Assembly (NCBI RefSeq): GCF_004339675.1
Contig: NZ_SLVM01000012.1
Location: 52,310-116,309, forward strand
Length of the DNA: 64,000 nucleotides
DNA from: Rhodovulum steppense
GTDB taxonomy: Bacteria > Pseudomonadota > Alphaproteobacteria > Rhodobacterales > Rhodobacteraceae
Direction of reading: 5' to 3'
Below the pieces are notes generated by a model. It did not search any database and was not told the DNA's origin. It worked only from the letters and a program-made list of their open reading frames with translations. Below, piece after piece: positions 46,892 to 55,443 of this stretch; position 1 is the stretch's first letter; the number at the start of each line of letters is the position of its first letter. Position numbers and translations under genes: made by a program.

Positions 46892-47719
46892 CTAGCTGGC
46901 CCCCCGCACCCGGAAAACACAGCCATCGGTGATCAGTTCGGGCGGCGTCAGACACAGGCCCCGGGCGACCGACCAGGCGGCCAGAACGCGGGGCACATAA
47001 TGCCGCGTCTCGGCATAGGGGGGCACGCCGGAATGGTTGCGCACCGCACCCTCTCCGGCATTGTAGGCCGCCAGCACCAGCACCGGATCATTGCCGAATT
47101 CCCGCATCAGCCAGTCGAGATAGGCCACCCCGCCCCGGATATTGGCCACCGGATCAAGGCTGTCGGACACGCCGAACCGCGCGGCGGTGGCGGGCATCAA
47201 CTGCATCAGCCCGGTCGCGCCCTTGGGGCTGACCGCGGCCCGGCGCCCGCCGCTTTCCACGCCGATCACCGCCAGCGCCAGAGCGGGCGAGACCCGCGTG
47301 CCGACCGTCGCGCGCAGGATGTCGGTCCCGTAGGAGGCGGCGATGTCCTGCAGATGCTGCAATCGCGGCTCGGGGATCGAAGCGCCCACCGGCGGGCTGG
47401 AGATCGCCGCCAGCGCCAGGCCAAGCCGTCCGGGCCCGCCATCGGCCAGCGCAGGCGACACCCGCGCCCAGAACCAGTCCGGCCCGGGGCCCGGCTTGTG
47501 GTCGCGCTCCGGCGCCGCCTCGCGCACCGCGGGCGGTTTCGGGGGGGGAGCGAGCCGCGGCTGGACGGGCGGCACCTGCACGGTGATCCGCTTGACCGCG
47601 CCCGGCTCGGGCGGCTTGACCCGCTTGAAGGTGAAATCCGGCCAAGGCGGCGGATCGGCCGCTGCCGGTGTCGCCACGAAAAGCGCGGCGAGCGTCACCA
47701 CGATGTATCTCGACGCCAT
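46892..47719 (-). CDS. Small SLT-domain lytic transglycosylase
   Basis: The 275-residue periplasmic protein has a signal peptide (MASRYIVVTLAALFVATPAAA), a Pro-rich linker (PPVQPRLAPPPKPP) and a C-terminal SLT domain. The catalytic glutamate is E155 in VIGVESGGRRAAVSPKGATG, followed by LMQLMPATAARFGV and AYNAGEGAVRNH. Enzymes of this type open local gaps in peptidoglycan for envelope-spanning machines. Its position divergent from the Tad pilus locus suggests, but does not prove, a role in pilus insertion. ATG at 47719 begins the signal peptide; the frame upstream does not encode one. Confidence 0.92.
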   Translation of the reverse strand: MASRYIVVTLAALFVATPAAADPPPWPDFTFKRVKPPEPGAVKRITVQVPPVQPRLAPPPKPPAVREAAPERDHKPGPGPDWFWARVSPALADGGPGRLGLALAAISSPPVGASIPEPRLQHLQDIAASYGTDILRATVGTRVSPALALAVIGVESGGRRAAVSPKGATGLMQLMPATAARFGVSDSLDPVANIRGGVAYLDWLMREFGNDPVLVLAAYNAGEGAVRNHSGVPPYAETRHYVPRVLAAWSVARGLCLTPPELITDGCVFRVRGAS

Positions 47720-48082
47720 GACCTTTTTCTGCCCTGCTCGATCCGAAGGTCTTGCCGGAATTTTGCAGAATCCGTCATCAAAAGCCACAACCAATGGCCG
47801 ATCGTCCCCCGCCGCGGGCGCAACCCGAGATCCCGGGATCAGCGGAAAGGAAGAATTTGTCTTGAATTTTATGAGACTTGTCTAATGATTTCATGCACTT
47901 GTAGGAAAATTCGGCAGGTTTTCCCCTTTGGCGGAAAATGACAAGCCTCAGCCCAACTCCTGCCCGATTCGGATGGCCTTATCCGCCCATGCCGAGGTGG
48001 TTTCGGGCGAGGACAATGACAGACCCCGCGATCCCCGACATGGCAGGTTGAAGTGACCGAACATCCTATTGGAGGGACCAAA
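47720..48082. promoter_or_regulatory. AT-rich divergent control region upstream of the Flp pilin gene
   Basis: This 363-base region between the SLT gene and flp is clearly AT-richer from about 47840 to 47940. It contains TTGTCT (47857-47862) 17 bases before GTCTAA (47880-47885), with an alternative -10 TAATGA at 47883, and GGAAAA/TTTTCC/GGAAAA elements at about 47908-47938 that form inverted repeats. These could be the flp promoter and an operator. No known regulator site was recognised. Confidence 0.4.
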
Positions 48083-48286
48083 ATGAAACTTTTCGATCTG
48101 ATCAAGCGTTTCCACAAGGACGAATCGGGCGCCGTGACCGTGGACTGGGTCGTCCTGACCGCCGCGATCGTGGGCCTGGGCATCGCGGTTCTCGCCTCGG
48201 TGCGCAGCGGCGTGGAACATGTGGCCGACGAAATCGAATCCGCCCTGACCTCGGCCGAGGTTCGCCAACTCGGCACGCTGAACTGA
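48083..48286 (+). CDS. flp: Flp-type major pilin
   Basis: The 67-residue prepilin is the structural subunit of Tad/Flp pili. It has a short basic leader (MKLFDLIKRFHKDESG), the cleavage region DESG|AVTVDWVVLTAA and a single hydrophobic helix continuing IVGLGIAVLASVRSG, then a polar tail. Asp replaces the usual fifth-position Glu of the mature pilin. CpaA, encoded downstream, should process it. A strong GGAGGG ribosome site lies 6 bases before the ATG. A strong hairpin just after the gene separates it from the assembly genes, as expected for an abundant subunit. Confidence 0.92.
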   Translation: MKLFDLIKRFHKDESGAVTVDWVVLTAAIVGLGIAVLASVRSGVEHVADEIESALTSAEVRQLGTLN

Positions 48287-48315
48287 TCTTCGGCTTACCG
48301 AACCGGATGCCTGGC

Positions 48316-48341
48316 AAGGCCGCATCCCCGGATGCGGCCTT
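48316..48341 (+). terminator. Strong 12-bp hairpin after the pilin gene
   Basis: AAGGCCGCATCC (48316-48327), loop CC, GGATGCGGCCTT (48330-48341), a perfect stem 30 bases after the flp stop. It probably terminates most transcripts or protects the flp mRNA 3' end, so pilin is made in excess over assembly proteins. The following CCCTGTTCC is only weakly T-rich. Confidence 0.7.
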
Positions 48342-48519
48342 CCCTGTTCCGGCGGCCCCGGAACCGGACCAGGCATTGTTTCGCAATCTTTCGAAATCCG
48401 CTTCTCCGCCAAGCCGTGACCCAGATTTCGCCGCAATTGCCGGTCAGTCTGCATACCGATCACAGGATTGGACATGCCCGGCCCCCGCAGCCGGGGCGTG
48501 AACACGGAAAGGACATGCC

Positions 48520-49356
48520 ATGCGATTGATCTTCGGACTGGTGCTCCTGGTGGGTTTTGGCCTCGCAGGCTTTGCCGTCTACATGGCCCAGGGTTACATC
48601 CAGACCTACGAGCGCCAGCTTGCCGAAGAGCGCGCCGCGCGCGCCAGCCAGGTCGAACTGGTGCCCGTTGTCGTGGCAAAGGAGGCCCTGCGCTATGGCC
48701 AGCAGGTGACGGTGGAGAATCTCCAGCTTGTGGAATGGCCCAAATCCTCGCTGCCCAAGGGCGTCTTCCAGTCGGGCGCAGAGGTGTTCCCCGAGGGCAA
48801 GCCCAAGTTCCGCACCGTGCTGCGCGCGATGGAGGCGGGCGAACCGCTGCTGGCGGTCAAGGTCACCGAACCCGGCACCGATGCGGGCCTGACTTCGCGC
48901 CTGGGCCGCGGCATGCGTGCCTTCGCGATCCGCGTCGACGTGGCCTCGGGCGTTTCCGGCTTCCTGCGGCCGGGCGACCAGGCCGATGTCTACTGGACCG
49001 GCCAGGCGCAGAACAAGCAGGTGACCCGGCTGATCCTGCCCGGCATCCAGCTGATCGCCATCGACCAGATGGCCGACGAGGACAGCTCGCGCCCGGTGAT
49101 CGCGCGCACCGTCACCGTCGAGGCCACGCCGCAACAGGTGGCCGCGCTGGCCCAGGCGCAGTCGACGGGGCGTCTGTCGCTGTCGCTGGTCGGCTCGGGC
49201 GATGACACGGTGGCCGAGGTGATCGAGGTCGATCAGAAACTGCTGCTGGGCATCGAGGATGCGCCTGTCGTCGTCGAAGACAAGGCGCCGGTCTGCACCA
49301 TCCGCACCCGCCGCGGCGCCGATGTGGTCGAGATTCCGATCCCCTGCACGAACTGA
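48520..49356 (+). CDS. cpaB: Flp pilus assembly protein CpaB (RcpC)
   Basis: CpaB (278 residues) is a periplasmic Tad component thought to stabilise the secretin and contact pili. It has an N-terminal membrane anchor (MRLIFGLVLLVGFGLAGFAVYMAQG), an SAF domain (LVPVVVAKEALRYGQQVTVENL, about residues 47-110) and the RcpC-type domain with GMRAFAIRVDVASGVSGFLRPGD. The C-terminal segment PVCTIRTRRGADVVEIPIPC ends with two Cys that could form a disulfide. It is the first assembly gene after flp, with a 233-base gap holding the flp hairpin. Confidence 0.94.
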   Translation: MRLIFGLVLLVGFGLAGFAVYMAQGYIQTYERQLAEERAARASQVELVPVVVAKEALRYGQQVTVENLQLVEWPKSSLPKGVFQSGAEVFPEGKPKFRTVLRAMEAGEPLLAVKVTEPGTDAGLTSRLGRGMRAFAIRVDVASGVSGFLRPGDQADVYWTGQAQNKQVTRLILPGIQLIAIDQMADEDSSRPVIARTVTVEATPQQVAALAQAQSTGRLSLSLVGSGDDTVAEVIEVDQKLLLGIEDAPVVVEDKAPVCTIRTRRGADVVEIPIPCTN

Positions 49357-49460
49357 CCCGCTTACACAATATATGGCGCATCGTACCGCATCTTGCGGTC
49401 GCGGTGCGCCCTCCTGCCCGATCTCGCGGTTGTTGCGGGATATCCACATAAAGGAAATTC

Positions 49461-49491
49461 GTTAATTAACTGAAGATTGATTTAAATCTTC
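49461..49491 (+). promoter_or_regulatory. Palindrome and hairpin upstream of cpaC
   Basis: The perfect palindrome GTTAATTAAC (49461-49470) is followed at once by the inverted repeat GAAGATT-N6-AATCTTC (49472-49491), then GGTTGACG. The AT-rich stretch in the 206-base cpaB-cpaC gap suggests an internal promoter or operator. The TTAA boxes recall CtrA sites (TTAA-N7-TTAA), but the spacing does not fit. Confidence 0.45.
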
Positions 49492-49562
49492 GGTTGACGC
49501 ATCCTGCGCGGGAATTGGGCAAAAAGACCCGTCCCGAGGCGTGATCGGAAAGGCAGGATCAC

Positions 49563-50933
49563 ATGAAAACCAAGAGTGTTCTGGTGGCGGCCCTGGTGGG
49601 CCTGGCCGCCGCGGCGGGGTCCGTCACCGACGCGCAGGCCCAGACGCTGCGCACGTTGAGTGGCCAGGCGACGGGCCAGTTGACCGTTCCCATGAACCGC
49701 GCCGTGGTGGTCGAGAGCGACGAGACTTTCGCGGAACTGTCGATCTCGAACCCGCAGATCGCCGACATTTCGACCCTGTCGGACCGCACGATCTATGTGC
49801 TGGGAAAATCGCCGGGCCGCACGACCCTGACGCTTCTCGGCCCCGATGGCCGACTGATCACGAATGTCGAAGTCCGCGTAACTCCCGACATGAGCGAACT
49901 CAAGGAACGCCTGCGCGAGGTTCTGCCGGGCGAGCCGATCGAGGTCCGCTCGGCCAATGACGGGCTGGTGCTGTCGGGCACGGTCAGTTCCGCGCAGGCG
50001 GTCGACCGGGCGCTCGACCTGGCCTCGCGCTATGCGCCAGAGCGGATTTCCAACCTGATGATGGTCGCGGGCAGCCAGCAGGTGATGCTTAAGGTGCGCT
50101 TTGCCGAGATGTCGCGCAACGTGTCCAAGGCGCTCGGCTCGCGGCTGGGGATCAATGGAACCTTCGACGGCGGCGACGGCACCATCATCGGCGGTCTGGG
50201 GGCTGGCCTGACGACCAGCACCGGGAACCTGACGATCAGCGGCGATCTGGGCGCGTTCCAGCTCAATCTCGCGCTGCAGGCGCTTGAGGGCAAAGGCTTT
50301 GTGCGCACGCTGGCGGAGCCCAACCTGACGGCGCTCTCGGGCCAGCAGGCAAGCTTCCTGGCGGGGGGTGAATTCCCGATCCCCGTCTCGCAGGAGGGGG
50401 GAACGATCACGCTCGAGTACAAGCCCTTCGGCATCGGGCTCGACTTCACCCCGCGCGTGGTCGGCGAGAACATCAATCTCCGCCTCGACGCCGAGGTCAG
50501 CGGCCTGGATGACACCGCAAGCTACAATGTCGGCGATATCAGCGTGCAGGGCTTCCGCACCCGCCGCACCTCGACCACGGTCGAGCTGCGCGACGGCGAG
50601 AGCTTTGCCATCGCGGGCCTGCTGCAGGACGATTTCTTCGCAAGCAACGCGCAGGTGCCCTGGATCAGCGACGTGCCGATCCTGGGCGCGCTGTTCCGCA
50701 GCTCGGATTACGAACGCCGCAACAGCGAACTGGTGATCATCATCACCGCCCATCTGGTCAGTCCGACCCGCGGCGAGGCGTTGGCCCTGCCCACGGAACG
50801 GGTACAGCCGCCGAGCGAGCGCGACCTTTTCCTGTCGGGCAGGCTCTCCTCGCCCAGAACGCCGAAATCGGGCGCGGCCGGCGAAGTGGCCCGCCAGGAT
50901 TTCAGCGGTTCCTACGGCTATGTGATGGAGTAA
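49563..50933 (+). CDS. cpaC: Tad pilus outer-membrane secretin CpaC (RcpA)
   Basis: CpaC (456 residues) forms the outer-membrane channel through which Flp pili exit. A signal peptide (MKTKSVLVAALVGLAAAAGS, cut near residue 27 after AQA) is followed by the pilus secretin N-domain (LTVPMNRAVVVESDETFAEL), a BON-like domain, and the secretin core with GKGFVRTLAEPNLTALSGQ, ASFLAGGEFPIPVSQ and the C-terminal VPWISDVPILGALFRSSDY and ELVIIITAHLVSP. These are the signatures of secretin family PF00263. It is one of the most certain genes of the locus. The next gene starts 4 bases later. Confidence 0.97.
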   Translation: MKTKSVLVAALVGLAAAAGSVTDAQAQTLRTLSGQATGQLTVPMNRAVVVESDETFAELSISNPQIADISTLSDRTIYVLGKSPGRTTLTLLGPDGRLITNVEVRVTPDMSELKERLREVLPGEPIEVRSANDGLVLSGTVSSAQAVDRALDLASRYAPERISNLMMVAGSQQVMLKVRFAEMSRNVSKALGSRLGINGTFDGGDGTIIGGLGAGLTTSTGNLTISGDLGAFQLNLALQALEGKGFVRTLAEPNLTALSGQQASFLAGGEFPIPVSQEGGTITLEYKPFGIGLDFTPRVVGENINLRLDAEVSGLDDTASYNVGDISVQGFRTRRTSTTVELRDGESFAIAGLLQDDFFASNAQVPWISDVPILGALFRSSDYERRNSELVIIITAHLVSPTRGEALALPTERVQPPSERDLFLSGRLSSPRTPKSGAAGEVARQDFSGSYGYVME

Positions 50934-50937
50934 GACC

Positions 50938-51564
50938 ATGCGCGCCACCCTTGCCTTCCTGACGCTCGGCGCCGCGGTCGCGCTGTCCGGCTGTTCGACA
51001 GACAGTTACCGCGACTTCACCCAGCAGGCCGGCGCCAGCCTTGACGATGGCGCCTTCGGCAATGCGACGATGAACAACACGATGGTCCAGAGCGGCGAAA
51101 GGGCGATGGCGATCGACCTGAACCACCGCTTCGCCTCCGAGGTCGACACTACGATCACCTTCGCCTTCGACAGCGCCGTTCTGGATGCCGAGGCGCGGGC
51201 CACGCTGGACCGCCAGGCGGCGTGGATCGCGCGCTATCCCAATGTCCGGTTCCGCGTCTACGGCCATACCGACCTGGTTGGCCCCGTAGCCTACAACAAG
51301 ACGCTTGGGATGCGGCGGGCGCGGGCGACGGTGGATTACCTGGTCACACGCGGAATAGCGCGGTCGCGGCTCGACGCGGTCGTTTCCTATGGCGAGACGC
51401 AACCTCTGGTGGTGACCGAGGGCCGCGAGCGACGCAACCGCCGCACGGTGACAGAGGTCTGGGGTTTCCTGGAACCCAAGCGGATGCTGCATGACGGAAA
51501 GTACATGCAGCGCACCTACGGCATCTATGTCGACAGCGCCCAGGAAGAGCACACATCCGAATAG
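50938..51564 (+). CDS. OmpA-family lipoprotein in the CpaD position
   Basis: The 208-residue protein has a lipoprotein signal with lipobox LSGC (Cys about residue 20) and a C-terminal OmpA-like peptidoglycan-binding domain: ITFAFDSAVLDAEARATLD, FRVYGHTDLVGPVAYNKTLG, then MRRARATVDYLV and SYGETQPLVV. In Caulobacter and others the gene after cpaC is cpaD (RcpB), which assists the secretin. Here an OmpA-type lipoprotein takes its place, 4 bases after cpaC. It may anchor the secretin to peptidoglycan. A 216-base gap with a hairpin follows. Confidence 0.9.
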   Translation: MRATLAFLTLGAAVALSGCSTDSYRDFTQQAGASLDDGAFGNATMNNTMVQSGERAMAIDLNHRFASEVDTTITFAFDSAVLDAEARATLDRQAAWIARYPNVRFRVYGHTDLVGPVAYNKTLGMRRARATVDYLVTRGIARSRLDAVVSYGETQPLVVTEGRERRNRRTVTEVWGFLEPKRMLHDGKYMQRTYGIYVDSAQEEHTSE

Positions 51565-51579
51565 GCATCCCGCCTGACC

Positions 51580-51614
51580 GCCGCGCCCGGGTCCGAACAG
51601 GCTCAGGGCGCGGC
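51580..51614 (+). terminator. 9-bp stem-loop in the ompA-like/cpaE gap
   Basis: GCCGCGCCC (51580-51588) and GGGCGCGGC (51606-51614) pair across a 17-base loop, 16 bases after the lipoprotein stop. It may attenuate transcription into cpaE. No T tract follows. Confidence 0.4.
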
Positions 51615-51780
51615 ATGGCTGGACTTCCAACAATTTCGGCTTTTGGGCCGTAATGTTGCCCAGATTGACCTTCACATTCCTTCCTTGAGAGCGGTGCGCA
51701 CGGCGGCGAGTCGTGCGCGGACCAGGTCCGGCATGACCAGAAGGTCGGCGGGACGGTCCGCAAGGAGGGAATTGGACGAC

Positions 51781-53028
51781 ATGACGAGTACGGCGGCTTT
51801 GCAATCCGACCCGGCCCCGGTGATCGCCTGCACGGTGTCCCGGGACATCCAGAACTTCGACCTCCTGATCGAGGACATGGAGGCGGAACTGGGCGAATGC
51901 TGGGGCGACATCGCCTTTCAGGACGCCAACAGCTTCTTCGACCAGCCCGACGCAAGAACCCTGGAATTCATCGCGGTCGCCGTCGACGACCAGGACGAGG
52001 ACAACATCACCTTCATCGGCGAGATCGTCCGCAACGCCAAGCGCCGCAATGTCAAGGTCATCGTCATCGCCGAGGAACTGAGCCCGATCGCGCTGCACCA
52101 GCTGATGCGCGTCGGCGCCGACGATTTCGTTCCCTATCCGCTGCCCGAGGGTGCGCTGCACGACGCGATCGACCGGGTGCGCCGACCTGCCCCGGTGGCG
52201 CCGGTCCCGGCCAATGGCGCGTCCGTTCCGGCAGTCTCGCGATCAAACCGCGACGGCGTGGTGCTGCCCGTGCACGGGCTTGCGGGCGGGGTCGGCGCGT
52301 CGACCTTCGCGGTCAACCTCGCCTGGGAATTGTCCCTTGCCGCCAAGGCGACGCAGGGTCGGATCTGCCTGCTCGATCTCGACCTTCAATTCGGCTCGGT
52401 CTCGACCTATCTCGACCTGCCGCGAAAGGACGCGGTGTTCGAGATGCTGTCGGATATCCCCTCGATGGACAGCGAGAGCTTCATGCAGGCGCTTCAGACC
52501 TACAGGGACGGGTTGCACGTCCTGACCGCGCCGACCGACATCCTGCCGCTCGACATCATCACTCCGGACGACGCGAAGCGGCTGATCGAGATGGCCCGCT
52601 CGCAATTCGAATTCGTCGTGATCGACATGCCGACGACGCTGGTGCAATGGACCGAAACGGTGCTGAGCCAGTCCCATGTCTATTTCGGGCTGCTCGAGCT
52701 TGACATGCGCTCGGCGCAGAACGCCCTGCGCCTGATCCGGGCGCTGAAATCCGAGGATCTGCCGCATGAGCGGCTGCGCTACGCGATGAACCGGGCGCCG
52801 AAATTCACCGATCTCTCGGGCAAGAGCCGGGTCAAGCGGATGGCCGAGAGCCTGGATATCGACATCGAGATCCATCTGCCCGAGGGCGGCAAGGTCGTCA
52901 CCGAGGCCGGGGATCACGGCCTGCCGCTGGCCGAGACCGCCGCCAAGGCGCCGCTACGCAAGGAAATCCAGAAACTCGCCGCCTCGCTTTACGAGCTTGG
53001 CCGGATGCCGGCCACGGCCGAGGTGTGA
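51781..53028 (+). CDS. cpaE: Tad pilus localisation ATPase-like protein CpaE (TadZ)
   Basis: CpaE (415 residues) is a ParA/MinD-like protein that directs Tad assembly to its cellular site. The N-terminal receiver-like domain (residues about 15-130, with VKVIVIAEELSPIALHQLMRV) is followed by the ATPase domain, whose Walker A is GLAGGVGASTFAVN (about 166-179). The usual lysine is replaced, as in other TadZ/CpaE proteins, so ATP turnover may be weak. LLDLDLQFGSVSTYLDLP and FVVIDMPTTLVQW are Walker A' and B regions. The ATG at 51781 has AAGGAGGG 11 bases upstream; the upstream open frame is not homologous. Confidence 0.94.
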   Translation: MTSTAALQSDPAPVIACTVSRDIQNFDLLIEDMEAELGECWGDIAFQDANSFFDQPDARTLEFIAVAVDDQDEDNITFIGEIVRNAKRRNVKVIVIAEELSPIALHQLMRVGADDFVPYPLPEGALHDAIDRVRRPAPVAPVPANGASVPAVSRSNRDGVVLPVHGLAGGVGASTFAVNLAWELSLAAKATQGRICLLDLDLQFGSVSTYLDLPRKDAVFEMLSDIPSMDSESFMQALQTYRDGLHVLTAPTDILPLDIITPDDAKRLIEMARSQFEFVVIDMPTTLVQWTETVLSQSHVYFGLLELDMRSAQNALRLIRALKSEDLPHERLRYAMNRAPKFTDLSGKSRVKRMAESLDIDIEIHLPEGGKVVTEAGDHGLPLAETAAKAPLRKEIQKLAASLYELGRMPATAEV

Positions 53029-53047
53029 CAGACAGGACGCAAGCCCC

Positions 53048-54460
53048 ATGTTTTCCAGATACAAGAAAGCCGATGCAGGGGCCGCGCGGCCAGCGACCAC
53101 GCCACAGGGCCAGGACACTCCCGTTCCCGTTCCGATGCCCAAAGCCGCCCCCGCAAAGCCTGCGCCCGCCGACAAGGAGCGCAAGCGCAAGGAGCGACTT
53201 GGAGAACTGAAGGTCGAGCTGCACAAGCGCCTTCTCGAGAATCTCAACCTCTCCGCGCTCGAACATGCCGAGGAAAAGGAGCTGCGCGCCGAAATCCAGG
53301 CCATCGCGGCCGAGGCTCTGGAAGAGTTGGGCATCGTTCTCAACAAGGAGGACCGCCAGCAGCTGAACCAGGAGCTTTACGACGAGGTGGTCGGCCTTGG
53401 TCCGCTGGAACCGTTGCTCAAGGACGAGAGTATCAACGACATCCTGGTGAACGGTCCCAAGCAGATCTTCGTCGAGCGCGGGGGCAAGCTTACGCCCACC
53501 GACATCACCTTCAAGGACGAACGCCACCTTCTGAGGATCATCGACAAGATCGTGTCGGCCGTGGGTCGGCGTGTCGATGAATCGAACCCCTATGTCGATG
53601 CCCGCCTGGCGGATGGGTCGCGCTTCAACGCGATGGTGCCGCCGATCGCGGTGGATGGCAGCCTTGTCTCGATCCGCAAGTTCAAGAAGGACAAGCTGGG
53701 GATCGAAGATCTGGTGAAATTCGGCGCCTTCACAGATGAAATGGCCGCCTATCTTCAGGCAGCGGTGGCCACGCGGCTGAACATCGTGGTCTCGGGCGGG
53801 ACCGGCTCGGGCAAGACCACGACGCTGAACGCGCTGTCCTCCTTCATCGACAATTCCGAACGCATCCTGACGATCGAGGACACCGCGGAGCTTCAGCTTC
53901 AGCAGACCCATGTCGGCCGGATGGAAAGCCGCCCGCCCAATGTCGAGGGCAAGGGCGCGGTCACCCAGCGCGACTGTCTGAAGAACGCGCTCAGGATGCG
54001 GCCCGACCGCATCATCGTCGGCGAAACCCGCGGCGAGGAAGTGATCGACATGTTGCAGGCCATGAACACGGGCCATGACGGTTCGATGACCACGATCCAC
54101 GCCAACAACGCGCGCGACGCTGTCTCGCGGCTTGAAAACATGGTGGCCATGGCCGGGATCGAGATGCCGCTCAAGGCGGTGCGCAGCCAGATCGCCTCGG
54201 CCGTCAACCTGATCGTGCAGGCCAGCCGCCTTCAGGACGGTTCGCGCCGCATGGTCTCGATCACCGAACTCACCGGCATGGAGGGAGAGGTGATCTCGAT
54301 GCAGGAGGTGTTCCGCTACGAACGCCTCGGCCTGGCCCCCGATGGCAAGATCATCGGCCGGTTCACCGCGACCGGCGTGCGCAGTCACTATTCCGAACGC
54401 TTCCGGCAATGGGGCTATGACCTGCCCGCCAGCCTCTTCGAACCCAACAGGGGGACGTAA
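53048..54460 (+). CDS. cpaF: Tad secretion ATPase CpaF (TadA)
   Basis: CpaF (470 residues) is the hexameric secretion ATPase that drives pilin extrusion and retraction. A disordered Pro/Ala/Lys N-terminus (1-50) precedes the N-terminal domain. Walker A GGTGSGKTTT is at residues 250-259, the Asp box is in ILTIEDTAELQLQQ, and Walker B is RPDRIIVGETRGEEV followed by the His box DGSMTTIHANNARDA. All are intact. It starts 19 bases after cpaE and ends 3 bases before tadB, so the block is a single operon. Confidence 0.98.
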   Translation: MFSRYKKADAGAARPATTPQGQDTPVPVPMPKAAPAKPAPADKERKRKERLGELKVELHKRLLENLNLSALEHAEEKELRAEIQAIAAEALEELGIVLNKEDRQQLNQELYDEVVGLGPLEPLLKDESINDILVNGPKQIFVERGGKLTPTDITFKDERHLLRIIDKIVSAVGRRVDESNPYVDARLADGSRFNAMVPPIAVDGSLVSIRKFKKDKLGIEDLVKFGAFTDEMAAYLQAAVATRLNIVVSGGTGSGKTTTLNALSSFIDNSERILTIEDTAELQLQQTHVGRMESRPPNVEGKGAVTQRDCLKNALRMRPDRIIVGETRGEEVIDMLQAMNTGHDGSMTTIHANNARDAVSRLENMVAMAGIEMPLKAVRSQIASAVNLIVQASRLQDGSRRMVSITELTGMEGEVISMQEVFRYERLGLAPDGKIIGRFTATGVRSHYSERFRQWGYDLPASLFEPNRGT

Positions 54461-54463
54461 GCC

Positions 54464-55432
54464 ATGCAGATCAGCGCGGAACCCATCATCTACGGCCTGA
54501 TCTTCATCGCGGTCCTCGCATTGGTCGAGGGCCTGTATCTCACGATCTTCGGCAAGTCGATCAGCCTGAATGCCAAGGTGAACCGTCGGCTGGAAATGCT
54601 GGAAAAGGGCACGGACCGCGAGAAGGTTCTGGAACAGCTCCGCAAGGAGATGAGCCAGCACATGAACGCCCGCGGCATTCCGCTCTACTCGCTGCTCGCA
54701 GAGCGGGCGCAGAAGGCCAATATCGCCTTCACGCCGAACCAGTTGATCATGATAATGGCGCTTCTGTCCGTGGTAGCCTTTCTCGGGCTGACCGTGGGCA
54801 CCGATGCCGCGCTGCCGGTGCGGGCGCTGGTCGCCGTCGCGATGGGCGTCGGCGGGGTCTATGTCTGGGTCAACGGCAAGGCCAAGAAACGCCTCGGCCT
54901 GATCGAGGAACAGTTGCCCGACGCGGTCGAACTGATGGTCCGCAGCCTGCGCGTCGGCCACCCCTTCGTCTCGGCGATCAACATCGTCGCCAAGGAGGTT
55001 CCCGACCCGCTGGGCACCGAGTTCGGCATCATCGCGGACGAGGCTGCCTATGGCCGCGACGTGGGCGAGGCGCTGAAGGATCTGGCCGAACGCGTGGACA
55101 TGCAGGATCTGCGCTTCCTGGCGGTGGCGGTGACGATCCAGCAGCAATCTGGCGGCAACCTGGCCGAGGTGCTGGACGGGCTGGCCAAGGTCATCCGCTC
55201 GCGCTTCAAGCTGTTTCGCAGGGTCAAGGCGATCACCGCCGAGGCGAAGTGGTCCGGTATGTTCCTCTCAGGCTTCCCGATCGCCGCGATCCTGATGATC
55301 TCGGTAATCAAGCCCGACTATTATGACGAGGTCAAGCAGACCGCCGCCTTCATCCCCGCCGCCATCGCCGTCGGCGTCTTCCTGGTCGTGAACGTGATTT
55401 TCATGCGGATCATGGTCAACATCAAGGTCTGA
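54464..55432 (+). CDS. tadB: Tad inner-membrane platform protein TadB
   Basis: TadB (322 residues) is a GspF/PilC-like inner-membrane protein that forms the assembly platform with TadC. It has an N-terminal membrane segment (residues about 8-28), another pair near residues 88-130, the T2SSF domain (LPDAVELMVRSLRVGHPFVSAIN to RVKAITAEAKWSGMF) and two C-terminal helices (FPIAAILMISVIKP and FIPAAIAVGVFLVVNVIFM). QQQSGGNLAEVLDGL is a conserved platform motif. It lies between cpaF and tadC with gaps of 3 and 11 bases. Confidence 0.96.
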   Translation: MQISAEPIIYGLIFIAVLALVEGLYLTIFGKSISLNAKVNRRLEMLEKGTDREKVLEQLRKEMSQHMNARGIPLYSLLAERAQKANIAFTPNQLIMIMALLSVVAFLGLTVGTDAALPVRALVAVAMGVGGVYVWVNGKAKKRLGLIEEQLPDAVELMVRSLRVGHPFVSAINIVAKEVPDPLGTEFGIIADEAAYGRDVGEALKDLAERVDMQDLRFLAVAVTIQQQSGGNLAEVLDGLAKVIRSRFKLFRRVKAITAEAKWSGMFLSGFPIAAILMISVIKPDYYDEVKQTAAFIPAAIAVGVFLVVNVIFMRIMVNIKV

Positions 55433-55443
55433 GGAGCCGCGCC

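Noticed and set aside
49461..49491. CtrA-binding site upstream of cpaC
   Set aside because: TTAA boxes are present but not with the TTAA-N7-TTAA spacing, so the site was left as an unspecified regulatory element.
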